64,000 nt of DNA from Bin80 sp964503085 (lineage in GTDB: Bacteria > Bacteroidota > Rhodothermia > Rhodothermales > Bin80), in the NCBI GenBank assembly GCA_964503085.1, contig CAZCYQ010000002.1, positions 62,001-126,000 on the forward strand. Direction: 5' to 3'. The translations under genes and the position numbers were made by a program. Shown here one piece after another: positions 17,385-27,515 of the stretch. The first letter of the stretch is position 1. Every line of letters starts with the position of its first letter. A model generated the notes under the pieces. It saw only the letters and a list, made by a program, of their open reading frames with translations, had not been told where the DNA came from and searched no databases.

Positions 17385-20300
17385 TCACTGATTCTCGCTC
17401 TCAAACCTGAGTCCCCTGGAATAGCCCTCTGGCACAACATACCGGGTATGATATTCCTGCCAGTCTGAGGAATGACGCTTATATACCGGATCTGCCTGCA
17501 ATCTGCCTAGTGGCTCATCGTACGTAGGATCCCCGTGCGATGGCAGGGGTCGTAACGTCGTGGAAAAGGTGGTATTATAATCACCGTCCTTAACCCAACC
17601 GTCGCCAACCAGGACAAAATCCCTCTGCCAACCCGCCTCAACCGGACCTATCTCAGTGAATCGTAGTCGTATTTCGTCTCCTGCATTCATAATCACATAG
17701 CGATCGTCCACTTTCTCCAGCAGCGGCAATACGTCACCGAATCGAGTGTGATATCCGATCAGGTCACGCCATACCTGCGCAGTCCCACTAAGTGTACCGT
17801 ATTCGGGTAACTCGGGCGAAGAGCGGTCCGCTTCGCTAACTACGGAAAATCCGCGATATCTGAGGTCCGCTTCTGCGGGCAAGAGCGGCGTCACCTGACT
17901 ATCAGAATCACTCAATTTTGCTGCCGTGTACAATGCATCCCAGTAAATCTCCATGTTCGTATGCAAGCGTAATCGCCGTGAGCCAAGTTCCCCCACTGCC
18001 TGAACCAGATCTATTAGTACAGTTTTTGTCTTCCCGCTCGGAAACCCCAGGTTGGCGTGAACAGTTTTCCAGGATCCGTCAGGTAGCTGTGCTTCTACCC
18101 GCAGTCCACTTGGAGGCGCATGCTGTCCCTGGCTGATCGCTACATTAATTGAGCTGTCGGTAGGCCAAATCCATCCTCTTGCAATCAACCAAGCATCCTG
18201 GGGAGTTTCGTCACTTATTTCCACCTCCAGATAGTGATGCCGTGTTATCCCCTGGTAATCTCCTTTTCCAAAGAAGTCTGCATACCTCTCGTCCTGAACA
18301 GCAACGAGCTCCAGTACATCCTTACCTCGATCATCCCACGCACCGGTGATGGGTACTAGCTCACCGGTCACATGTACTTTCAACTCTGGTGGGGGAAAAG
18401 CAAATCGCTCATCAACAAAAACTTCGGTACCTATGGGGTGATCAACAACCATGAGCGATATATGATCAAAAAAATGCGTCTCCCATAACTCGGCTGTAAT
18501 CCGAGCATCGTAATACCCCTCCCGTGGCTGAAGTTGATCTCCCCTGATCTTGACCCAATCTTCGGTGGTCATAATACCGGCCGTCTCCTGGGCGTTGATT
18601 CTAAGTCCCAGAGGTGAACGCCAGATAAAATCGGTAACAAAGGTCATCTCATCCCCATCCCACGTAAAGAGCCACGGACAGGATCCTTTCAATCGTTGCG
18701 TGGCACTCACAATTTCATCCGAGAGCAAATCAAATTCGGCCTGAACCGAGCCATTTGGCCAGGTTATTCGTGCGACATCTGCGAGCGACTGCGCTCCGAG
18801 ACCAAAATGCACAATAGGCTGCGTGATGGGCTGCTTCTGATACAGTAATCCGGCGCGAATCTCTACCTCTCCTCCGATCCCGAACGAATTGATGCGCTGA
18901 TCCCCTACCGCGTGTGCTGCACGAGGTTGGATCTGCTTCCAGTGGTAACCCTTGGTAGTCAGGATTCCAAGTCGTGTCGGTTGACGGTCAGCCCCTAGAC
19001 CAATCAGGTCTAGACGACCTGCAAACCGTGTAGCACTAAGCGCATAGGCTTCCAAGTCCACAGGATCCCCGTGTGAATAGAATGCATAATCCTGGTCCTG
19101 AAGCAGAATGTGAGACTGCCCCGCCTCCGTTACAACCAGATCCACCCCACCGTTGTTGTCCAGATCCCCTGTTAAAATCTGTGCGCTAGATGTCTGCAGG
19201 TTTACTTGCGCCAATTCTTCAACTGTTTCTTGGTATCCCAGCGTGACTCGCAATATCTGTCCGGTTTCTGCAAGAACCAGAAGCTCAATCTTGCCATCAC
19301 TGTTGCTGTCAGAGACTGTGATATCCAAATAGGTGACCTCAGATGTTGATACTGGCACTGGCATGAGGGCGAATCGACCCTGTCTTTCATTTTGCATTAC
19401 CACCAGATTTCCTTCGGCATCCACGAATCCAGCATCTGGGTCGCCGTCCTGATCAAAGTCTGCCCAGGCAAACGACTTAACTCCGGAAACACCAGAGAAC
19501 CAATCATCACGCTCAAAGGTGCCGTCTCCATTGTTACGTAGCGCTAAGAGCTCATTTTGGGCAGTGTTCAATAGCAAATCAATATCACCTTCCAAATCAA
19601 CATCTGCAGCCCAAACACCCGTGTATGCTGCACCGGTAATTCCTGCCTGCAAGCCCAGTGTAGCAGTCACATCTGCAAACTGCTCAAGCGAATCCTGACG
19701 TAACAGGCGCATTCCATCAGCTCCCGCCAGAATAATGTCGGTACGGAAATCAAAATTATAATCTATCCCAATACCTGCGTCATGACCACTAACGCCCGGA
19801 GCTTTCCACGCCTCTTCGCGCAGCGTCCTAACGGAATCCCGCCCCGCATAGAAAACAGCTGGCAGTGCCTCATTCCCCAACGCAATTGCCGCAATCCATT
19901 CCTGAGGTTCATCTGTTGTTATAAGCGATTGATCAACAACAAATTCCAGAGAATCATCCAGTGACGCCGGGGTGGAAGTGGGGCTTGCTAAACGAATAAA
20001 GCGCGTGATCGGGTCTCCTACTCGCTCAATGGGTACACGCACGGAGGCTAGGTCCTGCCGATACTGCGGCTCACTGAGAAGTACATTGCGCAGAAACGCT
20101 AACCGCGTAGCCGCGTCACCAGTACCAAGTGTAGCCTCGCGCACGGCCTGAATCTGTTCATTTACGTCCGGCCCCCACTGATGACTGGCCAACTCGTTCA
20201 GCAGCTCCATATCCAGTGTTCCCAGAGTCACAGACTGTTCCAGGCGCATGAGTAAGACCGAAGTGTTTCCGGGAACGGAGTTATCGAGTCGTTCCATCAA

Positions 20301-20771
20301 TACCGTAATCTCATCCGAATTGTCAGGTAGCAGATGGACGAGATCAAAAAGTGCACGGGCATTCAGGGAATCACTTTCAACCGCTTGCAGTAGATGACGC
20401 ACCTGTTCTGTTTCATCACCAAGCATTCGCGCATGAGCGGCTGCCAGAAGTAAAATCCCACTGTTTGTTGAGTCTAGGCTCAAGGCCCGGCCTAAGTGCT
20501 CCTGCGCCACTTCCGGTTCATTCCGGCGCATTGCCATCAGGGCTAGGTTTGCCCACGCGGCAGGTTCCATAGGAGCAAGCTCCGTAACCAATGTTAATTT
20601 GGCATTGGCACGCAGGTCTTCGCCCACTTCCATAGCGGATACTCCCGCATAAAAGGCGCTAACCGTACTATTGTAGGACTCAGATCCTGGTTGCGGATTA
20701 CGGGGTCCCCTACATCCAAGGGCTACAACAAATAAAATGATTAACAAAAAATGACTGCGGAGATGCAACAT
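17385..20771 (-). CDS. CRTAC1-like lipoprotein: TPR + FG-GAP + ASPIC/UnbV domains
   Basis: 1,128 residues. Signal peptide with lipobox (FVVALGC, C at about 20), so probably an anchored lipoprotein. Residues ~35-250 are TPR-like (AWANLALMAMRRNEPEVAQE). Residues ~330-560 carry FG-GAP/VCBS blades with calcium-type DxDxDGxxD loops (DVDLEGDIDLLLN, DFDQDGDPDAGF, DLDNNGGVDLVVT). Residues ~620-690 match ASPIC/UnbV (NSFGIGGEVEIRAG, DVARITWPNGSVQAE). A further ~430 residues of unassigned beta-rich sequence follow. Such proteins are abundant in Rhodothermia and Planctomycetes and are thought to bind ligands at the cell surface; the function is unproven. Confidence 0.85.
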   Translation of the reverse strand: MLHLRSHFLLIILFVVALGCRGPRNPQPGSESYNSTVSAFYAGVSAMEVGEDLRANAKLTLVTELAPMEPAAWANLALMAMRRNEPEVAQEHLGRALSLDSTNSGILLLAAAHARMLGDETEQVRHLLQAVESDSLNARALFDLVHLLPDNSDEITVLMERLDNSVPGNTSVLLMRLEQSVTLGTLDMELLNELASHQWGPDVNEQIQAVREATLGTGDAATRLAFLRNVLLSEPQYRQDLASVRVPIERVGDPITRFIRLASPTSTPASLDDSLEFVVDQSLITTDEPQEWIAAIALGNEALPAVFYAGRDSVRTLREEAWKAPGVSGHDAGIGIDYNFDFRTDIILAGADGMRLLRQDSLEQFADVTATLGLQAGITGAAYTGVWAADVDLEGDIDLLLNTAQNELLALRNNGDGTFERDDWFSGVSGVKSFAWADFDQDGDPDAGFVDAEGNLVVMQNERQGRFALMPVPVSTSEVTYLDITVSDSNSDGKIELLVLAETGQILRVTLGYQETVEELAQVNLQTSSAQILTGDLDNNGGVDLVVTEAGQSHILLQDQDYAFYSHGDPVDLEAYALSATRFAGRLDLIGLGADRQPTRLGILTTKGYHWKQIQPRAAHAVGDQRINSFGIGGEVEIRAGLLYQKQPITQPIVHFGLGAQSLADVARITWPNGSVQAEFDLLSDEIVSATQRLKGSCPWLFTWDGDEMTFVTDFIWRSPLGLRINAQETAGIMTTEDWVKIRGDQLQPREGYYDARITAELWETHFFDHISLMVVDHPIGTEVFVDERFAFPPPELKVHVTGELVPITGAWDDRGKDVLELVAVQDERYADFFGKGDYQGITRHHYLEVEISDETPQDAWLIARGWIWPTDSSINVAISQGQHAPPSGLRVEAQLPDGSWKTVHANLGFPSGKTKTVLIDLVQAVGELGSRRLRLHTNMEIYWDALYTAAKLSDSDSQVTPLLPAEADLRYRGFSVVSEADRSSPELPEYGTLSGTAQVWRDLIGYHTRFGDVLPLLEKVDDRYVIMNAGDEIRLRFTEIGPVEAGWQRDFVLVGDGWVKDGDYNTTFSTTLRPLPSHGDPTYDEPLGRLQADPVYKRHSSDWQEYHTRYVVPEGYSRGLRFESENQ

Positions 20772-20892
20772 GAATATCTATGAAATTTTCATTAACCTGA
20801 AGCCGCATTCAACGCAAACTTAAAGGGCATTGTTTGAACAGAGCGCGGAAACCTGCGTACCGCGCTCACTAGCAGAAAGCCCTGACGCACAA

Positions 20893-21996
20893 ATGGTCTT
20901 ACGTCGATATTATTTGTTGCTTGTGTTCTCCTACATGCTTGTACCATGTGCAGGCGCACAATATGCTCAAATACCAGGGCGATATCAAGCTGCGGTTGAT
21001 TCGGCCCAAAATATGATCCTTGAAGCGTGGCATAAGCACAAGTTTCCAGGAATGGCGGTGGCCGTAGCAGCCGAGGGTCAGCTGATCTGGTCGGATGCGG
21101 TTGGCTTTGCTGATCTGGAACAGCGCGTACCAATGTGGCCACACAGCCGCTTCAGGATTGCCAGTATATCGAAACCCATAACGGCCGCTGCGGCCGCTAG
21201 GCTCTATAGTCAAGGACAACTGGATATAGATGCAAGTGTGCAGCAATATGTACCGGATTTTCCGCGAAAACGCTGGCCTGTCACGACACGCCAACTTGGT
21301 GCACATCTCGGCGGAGTTCGCAGCTACCGACCAGGTGAAATGCTGTCTGCCGCGCCCTATGCTTCAGTCAGCGACGGATTGGAAATATTTGCTGCGGATA
21401 CGCTTATGTATGAGCCCGGTACGCAGTATCTTTACTCCAGCTACGGCTGGAATCTGATCAGTGCAGTGATTGAGGGAGCTACCGGAGCATCCTTTCTAGA
21501 ACACATGCGACAGGAAGTTTTTCTCCCTCTTGGAATGCTTAACACGGTTGCCGATCACCCAGATAAGCTGATTGCGCACCGGGTACGCTTCTATACCCGT
21601 AACGAAGAAGGTCTGTTGCTCAATGCACCCTTTGTAAATAACAGCTATAAATGGGCCGGCGGTGGGTTTTTGTCTACCCCTATAGATGTGGTTCATTTTG
21701 GGATAGCACATTTGACTTCGACTTTTCTCGACGATGCAGCCAAAGAATTACTGTTTACTGAACAGCTAACGAATACAGGCGAACCTACCGGATACGCATT
21801 TGGCTGGAATGTTGAAATGCGCGAAGATGACCTACACTACTTCAGTCACAGTGGAGGAGCTATTGGAGGTACCTCGCTCCTCGTTATCCAGCCGGATACC
21901 GGTGTAGTGGTTGCCGCTATGATCAACGTGAGTAATGCCAACCTAGGAGTCGTTCAAGAACTGGTCTCCCTTTTCGTTGCCACTGTGCAGCGTTAA
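20893..21996 (+). CDS. serine beta-lactamase-family hydrolase, secreted
   Basis: Start set at the ATG at 20893, which gives a clean signal peptide (YYLLLVFSYMLVPCAGAQ); the upstream TTG at 20830 does not. 367 residues. The three active-site motifs are present: SISK (S91, K94), YSSYGWN (Tyr of the YxS/N motif), and SHSGGAIGG (third motif, HSG). This is the class C / LACTB / esterase EstB family, not a dedicated antibiotic-resistance enzyme by sequence alone; a D,D-peptidase or esterase role is equally likely. Divergent from the CRTAC1-like gene. Confidence 0.88.
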   Translation: MVLRRYYLLLVFSYMLVPCAGAQYAQIPGRYQAAVDSAQNMILEAWHKHKFPGMAVAVAAEGQLIWSDAVGFADLEQRVPMWPHSRFRIASISKPITAAAAARLYSQGQLDIDASVQQYVPDFPRKRWPVTTRQLGAHLGGVRSYRPGEMLSAAPYASVSDGLEIFAADTLMYEPGTQYLYSSYGWNLISAVIEGATGASFLEHMRQEVFLPLGMLNTVADHPDKLIAHRVRFYTRNEEGLLLNAPFVNNSYKWAGGGFLSTPIDVVHFGIAHLTSTFLDDAAKELLFTEQLTNTGEPTGYAFGWNVEMREDDLHYFSHSGGAIGGTSLLVIQPDTGVVVAAMINVSNANLGVVQELVSLFVATVQR

Positions 21997-22128
21997 AGTA
22001 TATCCGGAATCAACATCACCGCATACGCCCATTAATCTTCCAAGAGATTTTGTCGCAACCCGAGCCTGTAGTGGTCGTACAGGTTAGGCTAGCGTAGTCC
22101 GATTTCAACACAAACCTTAGCTTTGGCC

Positions 22129-24873
22129 ATGACAAAACACTTGCCAATTCTTTTAACCCTGCTGCTGTGTGCATCAAGCACCTGGGCACAGGAATATGAC
22201 ACCATGCAAATTCCAGAAATTGCGTACGAGAAATTTCAACTGGACAACGGTCTGACCGTCATCGTTCATGAAGACAATAAAGCTCCCCTGGTAGCCGTGA
22301 ATCTGTGGTACCATGTAGGATCAAAGAATGAGCCCGAAGGGCGCAGTGGCTTCGCCCATCTATTCGAGCATCTCATGTTCAACGGTTCAGAGAACTTTAA
22401 CGACGACTACTTCCAGGTACTGGAGCGTATCGGTGCGACAGACCTTAATGGCACGACCAACAAGGATCGTACAAATTATTTCCAGACCGTGCCCAAGAAC
22501 GCTGTAGATCTGGTGCTGTGGATGGAGTCTGACCGAATGGGTCATCTTCTTGGAGCCATTGATCAGGCAAAACTTGACGAACAGCGGGGCGTCGTACAGA
22601 ACGAAAAGCGTCAGGGCGAAAACGCACCGTACGGGCAGGTTTTCAATCACATTACAAACGCAACCTATCCCAAAGGGCATCCCTATGCCCACACTGTCAT
22701 CGGCTCTATGGAAGACCTCAACGCCGCTGAACTAGAAGACGTACAGGAGTGGTTCAAGGCCTATTACGGCCCGAACAATGCCGTCGTATCAATCGCAGGG
22801 GATATTACCGTGAGTGAGGCCCGCGCCTTGACTGAGAAATACTTTGGAGATATCCCACCCGGTCCACCAGTGTCCCATTTCGATGCCTGGGTTGCCAAAC
22901 GTACAGGGGAACAGCGCGAAATCATGCAGGATCGCGTACCGCAATCACGCATCTACAAAGTCTGGAACGTACCCGAGCGCTATTCTAAAGATTTTCACCT
23001 TTTGGACTTGGCATCAAGCGTGCTTTCCAGCGGCAAAAATTCACGGTTCTACAAGCGGCTGGTTTACACAGATCAGATTGCTACAAACGCCAGTGCATAT
23101 GTTTCTTCGGGCAGCATAGGAAGCCAGTTCATCATTCAGGCAACTGCACGCCCGGGAGTAGCACTTGCGGATGTCGAGGCTGCATTGAATGAGGAATTGG
23201 CTGCGTTCCTCTCAGATGGACCTAATCCGGAAGAGCTTCGCCGGATAATCACACAGGAAAAAGCTGGCTTCATTTATGGTATGGAGCGCATTGGAGGTTT
23301 CGGGGGCAAATCAGACATTTTGGCATCCTCTGAGATCTATGGCGGCAGCCCCGACGCCTACCTGAAGTCTTTCCGCGACAAAGATGCCGCGACTCCCGAG
23401 AGTGTACGCCAAGCCGCCGAGGAATGGCTCTCGGATGGTGTGTATATAATGGAAGTACATCCCTTCCCGGAATTGTCCGCGTCAGTCGAGCCAGCCGACC
23501 GCTCAACCCTTCCCGAAACCGGCGACGAGCCTGAGGTGGCGTTCCCTGAGTTTCGTCGAACAAAACTAAGTAACGGACTGGAAATCATCCTTGCAAAGCG
23601 CAGTGCCGTGCCTGCGCTTGACCTGACACTGGTGCTGGACGCGGGTTATGCCTCTGATCAGGGAATTGCCCCGGGAACGGCCAGCATGGTTATGTCCATG
23701 TTGGATGAAGGCACCACCAGCCTCACCGCCCTAGAAATCAATGATCGGCTTGCGAACCTTGGGGCAAGCCTTGGAACCGGCGCCGGCCTAGATGGCTCAA
23801 CTGTGAGTCTGACAGCGCTAAAGGCAACCCTGGAAGCAAGCCTGGATCTCTTTGCAGACGTAATTTTGAATCCGTCCTTTGCAGAATCAGAGTTTGCCCG
23901 CCTGAAGCAGGAGCGCCTGGCAGGAATCCAAAGAGAGAAGGTGAATCCGGTTCAGATGGCACTGCGTGTAATGCCGGCACTCTACTACGGTGAAGATCAC
24001 GCTTACAGCAATCCCTTAACCGGTAGCGGTACGGAGGCCTCAGTCACCAATATGACACGGCAGGACCTCCTTGTATATCATGATACCTGGTTCAAACCCA
24101 ACAACGCAACACTGATTGCAGTCGGGGACATAGACTTGGAAACACTTGTTCCTCTTCTGGAAGCCCGCCTGGGAAGCTGGAAACCTGCAGAAGTGCCCTC
24201 AAAGAACATTGCTTCAGTAACAGCCGAGGGTGGTTCGCGCGTATACCTGATGGACCGACCTCAGGCTCAACAATCCATCATCCTTGCCGGTCATCTGGCT
24301 CCTCCACGCAATACGCCAAACAATATCGGTATAGAGACCATGAACACGGTCCTGGGGGGTGCTTTTGTTTCGCGGATCAATATGAATCTGCGCGAAGAGA
24401 AAGGATGGTCCTACGGTGCAAGCTCTTTGCTGCTTACCGCACGTGGGCAGCGCCCATTCCTGGTTTACGCACCCGTCCAATCGGACAAGACCGTGGAGTC
24501 CATGGTGGAAATTAAGGGCGAGCTTGAAGGCATTCTTGGAGATAATCCCGCCACCGCTGACGAGGTTCTCAAGGCACAGGAGAGCCAGACGCTTGCGCTG
24601 CCAGGACTGTGGGAGACCAATGGATCTGTATCTGGAAGCATTCAACAGCTCGTGCAGTACGACTTGCCGGAAAACTACTACGATACGTATCCTGACCAGG
24701 TACGTGCTCTGAATGTAGATACGATTGCCGAGGCTGCCAAGGAGGTGCTCCGGCCAAATGATCTCATCTGGTTGATTGTAGGCGACTTGAGTGTTATTGA
24801 AGCCGGTATCCAGGAGTTGGGCTATGGAGATGTCGTGCGACTTGATCCTGACGGCAACATAACTGAAAACTGA
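22129..24873 (+). CDS. M16 family zinc metalloprotease, two-domain, secreted
   Basis: Start at the ATG at 22129; the TTG two codons earlier is unlikely. 914 residues. Signal peptide LPILLTLLLCASSTWAQ. First M16 domain has the inverted zinc motif HLFEH (H77, E80, H81) with the downstream RGVVQNEKRQGEN segment supplying the third ligand. The second half (from ~470) repeats the fold with no HxxEH, as normal for the inactive partner domain, and has the RINMNLREEKGWSYGA motif. Periplasmic peptide degradation is the likely role. Confidence 0.93.
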   Translation: MTKHLPILLTLLLCASSTWAQEYDTMQIPEIAYEKFQLDNGLTVIVHEDNKAPLVAVNLWYHVGSKNEPEGRSGFAHLFEHLMFNGSENFNDDYFQVLERIGATDLNGTTNKDRTNYFQTVPKNAVDLVLWMESDRMGHLLGAIDQAKLDEQRGVVQNEKRQGENAPYGQVFNHITNATYPKGHPYAHTVIGSMEDLNAAELEDVQEWFKAYYGPNNAVVSIAGDITVSEARALTEKYFGDIPPGPPVSHFDAWVAKRTGEQREIMQDRVPQSRIYKVWNVPERYSKDFHLLDLASSVLSSGKNSRFYKRLVYTDQIATNASAYVSSGSIGSQFIIQATARPGVALADVEAALNEELAAFLSDGPNPEELRRIITQEKAGFIYGMERIGGFGGKSDILASSEIYGGSPDAYLKSFRDKDAATPESVRQAAEEWLSDGVYIMEVHPFPELSASVEPADRSTLPETGDEPEVAFPEFRRTKLSNGLEIILAKRSAVPALDLTLVLDAGYASDQGIAPGTASMVMSMLDEGTTSLTALEINDRLANLGASLGTGAGLDGSTVSLTALKATLEASLDLFADVILNPSFAESEFARLKQERLAGIQREKVNPVQMALRVMPALYYGEDHAYSNPLTGSGTEASVTNMTRQDLLVYHDTWFKPNNATLIAVGDIDLETLVPLLEARLGSWKPAEVPSKNIASVTAEGGSRVYLMDRPQAQQSIILAGHLAPPRNTPNNIGIETMNTVLGGAFVSRINMNLREEKGWSYGASSLLLTARGQRPFLVYAPVQSDKTVESMVEIKGELEGILGDNPATADEVLKAQESQTLALPGLWETNGSVSGSIQQLVQYDLPENYYDTYPDQVRALNVDTIAEAAKEVLRPNDLIWLIVGDLSVIEAGIQELGYGDVVRLDPDGNITEN

Positions 24874-24917
24874 GGAATCCGTGGTTCAGGGCAGATCAGC
24901 CGCTGACCATTAATTTC

Positions 24918-24969
24918 GCGCCCGGCCGCCAGTGCGCTTCAATTTTGATGCGGGCTGGCCGTCGGGCGC
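24918..24969. terminator. long hairpin between convergent genes
   Basis: 24918-24937 and 24950-24969 are inverted repeats with about 16 of 20 positions pairing (GCGCCCG at one end, CGGGCGC at the other) around a 12-base AT-rich loop. It sits between the M16 gene and the convergent flotillin gene, where a bidirectional terminator is expected, but no T-run follows. Confidence 0.4.
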
Positions 24970-25066
24970 AACTGCCTTAGGACCTCAGTGTTCGGTTACG
25001 GACTTCTCCACAGAGGCGATGGATGATTGCTTCCACACCTGTCACGGCAACGACAATTGTTCGGGT

Positions 25067-26311
25067 CTACTTGTCTTCTCCAGAATCATTGGACACACTG
25101 CCTAACATGGCAGCGATGTCAATGCCGGTTGAAGCTTTCAGGCTTTCCAGTAATGCCGGGGTGGATCCAGCGATCTGATTGAAGACCGATGGCACACCTT
25201 TTCCACTGCCACTGTCAACCACAGTCAGCTTATCAATAGAGAGGTTATCCACGGTCTGGACCACCTGCTTGAGTATATCCGGCAGCATCTGAATCAGGAA
25301 CAGTCGCTCGGCATTTGGTCCCGCCTCCTGCCAAAGTTCGAGTTTTTGGCGCAAAACCTCCACCTCTGCATTGCCATCCTCAAATATTCTGGCTGCGTTG
25401 CCTTTCGCAATCTCCTCCTTAGCCTGACGTTCGGCTTCTGCCGCAACAATGATCTCTGCACGCTGCGTTTTTTCTGCCAGCTTAATTTCTTCTAGGGCTA
25501 GTTCCTGACGGGCCTGGGCTGACGCCACTTCGCCGGCAACATCAATCCGGGCTTCTTCGGCTGCACTTTTGGCAGACAATTTTGCCTTCAGGATGCGAAG
25601 GTCATTCTCCGCCTGCTCAATCTTCTTGTCTGCGTCGGTCTCTGCCAGTCTTGCCTGTTCACGTTTTTTTGCTTCGGCAACACGTGCTTCTGCAATAATA
25701 TGCGCTGACTGCTGTCGTCCAATTGCATCCAGGTAACCTGCATCATCCTCCACGCTCTGGATCTTCATCGTATCCAATTGCAAACCGAGAGCATTCAAAT
25801 CGTTGTCCGCCTCAGACAACAACTCCTTTGCGAACTTCAAACGATCTTCATTGACCTCCTCTGGTGTGAGTGTTGCAAGCACGCCGCGCAGATTACCTTC
25901 CAGAGTTTCTTTTGCAATCGTTTGGATTTCATAGGGATCCTTACCCAGCAGCCGTTCCACTGCGTTCGAGAGTTCGGATTCATTTGAAGCAACCTTAACA
26001 TTGGCGATTGCCCGCACAGTCAGTGGAATCCCTCCCTTCGAGTACGCGTTCTGGACTGTCAAATCCAGCGGGATGGTATTCAGGTGAATTCGGGCAACCT
26101 GTTCGAGAATCGGAATTCGAAAACCACGGCCACCCTTAATGAACCGGTACCCCACTTTACTTCCATCGCTCAGACGCCGTCTGCGCCCACTAAAGATGAG
26201 TACCTCATTGGGTTGACAAATCTTTAAGTTTGAACGCACAATACCTAATATTGTCAGCAGTGCAATGACAATTGAGCCACCTACGATGAAAGCAAATTCA
26301 AAGGGTTCCAT
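25067..26311 (-). CDS. flotillin-like SPFH membrane protein
   Basis: 414 residues. One N-terminal transmembrane segment (FAFIVGGSIVIALLTILGIV), then the SPFH/PHB domain (QPNEVLIFSGRRRR through KIQSVEDDAGYLDAIGRQQS), then a long Glu/Ala/Lys-rich coiled-coil flotillin domain (~215-320), then a C-terminal segment. Flotillins form oligomeric scaffolds in ordered membrane microdomains. The NfeD-like gene upstream on the same strand is the usual partner of flotillins. Confidence 0.92.
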   Translation of the reverse strand: MEPFEFAFIVGGSIVIALLTILGIVRSNLKICQPNEVLIFSGRRRRLSDGSKVGYRFIKGGRGFRIPILEQVARIHLNTIPLDLTVQNAYSKGGIPLTVRAIANVKVASNESELSNAVERLLGKDPYEIQTIAKETLEGNLRGVLATLTPEEVNEDRLKFAKELLSEADNDLNALGLQLDTMKIQSVEDDAGYLDAIGRQQSAHIIAEARVAEAKKREQARLAETDADKKIEQAENDLRILKAKLSAKSAAEEARIDVAGEVASAQARQELALEEIKLAEKTQRAEIIVAAEAERQAKEEIAKGNAARIFEDGNAEVEVLRQKLELWQEAGPNAERLFLIQMLPDILKQVVQTVDNLSIDKLTVVDSGSGKGVPSVFNQIAGSTPALLESLKASTGIDIAAMLGSVSNDSGEDK

Positions 26312-26487
26312 TATTTGACGGGCTTATGAGGAAGGGAAAGGAATATTTGGTCGTGGGGCACATGCACGCGGGAAGCCGATGCGTCCACACTTGAACTCCG
26401 GCCGGTTTCTCTCCGTAGCACTCCAGGATGAGCGAGCGCAGAGCGTATTTACCAAGGGTTGCAGCACACGGGCGGTCTCCCTGTATC

Positions 26488-27045
26488 TCATTGTATTGAT
26501 CCTGTCGTTTTCACAACTTCAGCAATTGCCCCTTCCATTCGAATGACAACAACTTCTTCGCCTTCAGCGAACACATCCTCTGTTCCCTCAAATCCGCGCG
26601 CCTGAAACTGCATACGCTGCCCCTTCGTGACCAGCGTTATTTTTCCCTTTTCCGATTGGCCAAACGGGATGATCACCTCACCAGTACGCCCCTCGAGGTC
26701 TGAAGCAGTGACCTCACTGGAAATATGTGCATATCCGATCCGTTTTATTATATAATTGCCACCTATACCAACAGTCAAACCGACCGCCAGAGAGGCAACT
26801 AGGCGAGTAATCTCAGTAACATCCGCCAACGGAAGCAGAGTTCCGCAAAGCCCAAAGAAAGCTGCAAACAGAAACACCGTTCGCAGCGACAACAGATCCA
26901 CCCATCCTGATCCAGCGCCGACGTCCGCCTCTGTGTCCAGATCCAACTCCGTTTCAGCATCCACATCCGTATCACCTCCACCGAGTAACGAAAGCAGCAC
27001 AAAGACGCCACCGACAATCAGACTGATCCAATACAGGGTATCCAT
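26488..27045 (-). CDS. NfeD-like membrane protein with OB-fold
   Basis: Start set at the ATG at 27045, which begins MDTLYWISLIVGGVFVLLSL, a transmembrane helix; the longer frame to 27114 adds an unlikely leader. 185 residues. A strongly acidic Asp/Glu linker (DTDVDAETELDLDTEADVG) separates the first helix from two or three more. The C-terminal ~80 residues (DLEGRTGEVIIPFGQSEKG onward) form the NfeD OB-like domain. With the flotillin gene 176 bp downstream it forms the common NfeD-flotillin pair, involved in membrane microdomain organisation. Confidence 0.8.
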   Translation of the reverse strand: MDTLYWISLIVGGVFVLLSLLGGGDTDVDAETELDLDTEADVGAGSGWVDLLSLRTVFLFAAFFGLCGTLLPLADVTEITRLVASLAVGLTVGIGGNYIIKRIGYAHISSEVTASDLEGRTGEVIIPFGQSEKGKITLVTKGQRMQFQARGFEGTEDVFAEGEEVVVIRMEGAIAEVVKTTGSIQ

Positions 27046-27158
27046 GAACGAAACCGGCTGTGTGCGAAAACTTGTACGCATAAGCACACATGGGGTTGAA
27101 TGGATCCCGCGCACATCCTGGTCACCTGTCTAATGACAGATGACCAGGATTACCCAAT

Positions 27159-27509
27159 CTAGCGGACGGGAGTCACGGCAGCAACATCCTCTTCCCCTGT
27201 GCGGACGCGGACCACTCGCTCAACGGGCAGCACGAATATCTTACCATCGCCAACATTGCCTGTAGCTGCGCTACCGCAGATCGCATCAACCGCAACATCA
27301 ACGAAAGTGTCAGATACACCTATGTCAATCATTACCTTATCGTGCATTTCCATTTTCACCGTTGTGCCCCGATAGGTTTCCACAACTTCAACCTCACCTC
27401 CGTGTCCGCGCACACGCGAAACGGTGAGTCCGGTGATATCTGCTGCATACAGCGCGCGAAGTACATCCGGCAGTCTAGATGGCCGGACTATTGCTTTTAC
27501 AAGTTTCAT
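27159..27509 (-). CDS. P-II nitrogen regulatory protein
   Basis: 116 residues, 6 bp after amt, the classic amtB-glnK arrangement. The B-loop GDGKIFVLPVERVVRVRTGE is canonical. In the T-loop, Tyr46 is kept (ETYRG) but the residue at position 51, the uridylylated tyrosine in GlnB/GlnK of proteobacteria, is Val (YRGTTVKM). Regulation by uridylylation at Tyr51 is therefore excluded; effector binding (ATP/ADP, 2-oxoglutarate) and direct blocking of Amt remain likely. Confidence 0.93.
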   Translation of the reverse strand: MKLVKAIVRPSRLPDVLRALYAADITGLTVSRVRGHGGEVEVVETYRGTTVKMEMHDKVMIDIGVSDTFVDVAVDAICGSAATGNVGDGKIFVLPVERVVRVRTGEEDVAAVTPVR

Positions 27510-27515
27510 TTTTTG

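Noticed and set aside
20893..21996. Calling the serine hydrolase an antibiotic beta-lactamase
   Set aside because: The SxxK/YxS/HSG motifs are shared with esterases and D,D-peptidases; resistance cannot be inferred.
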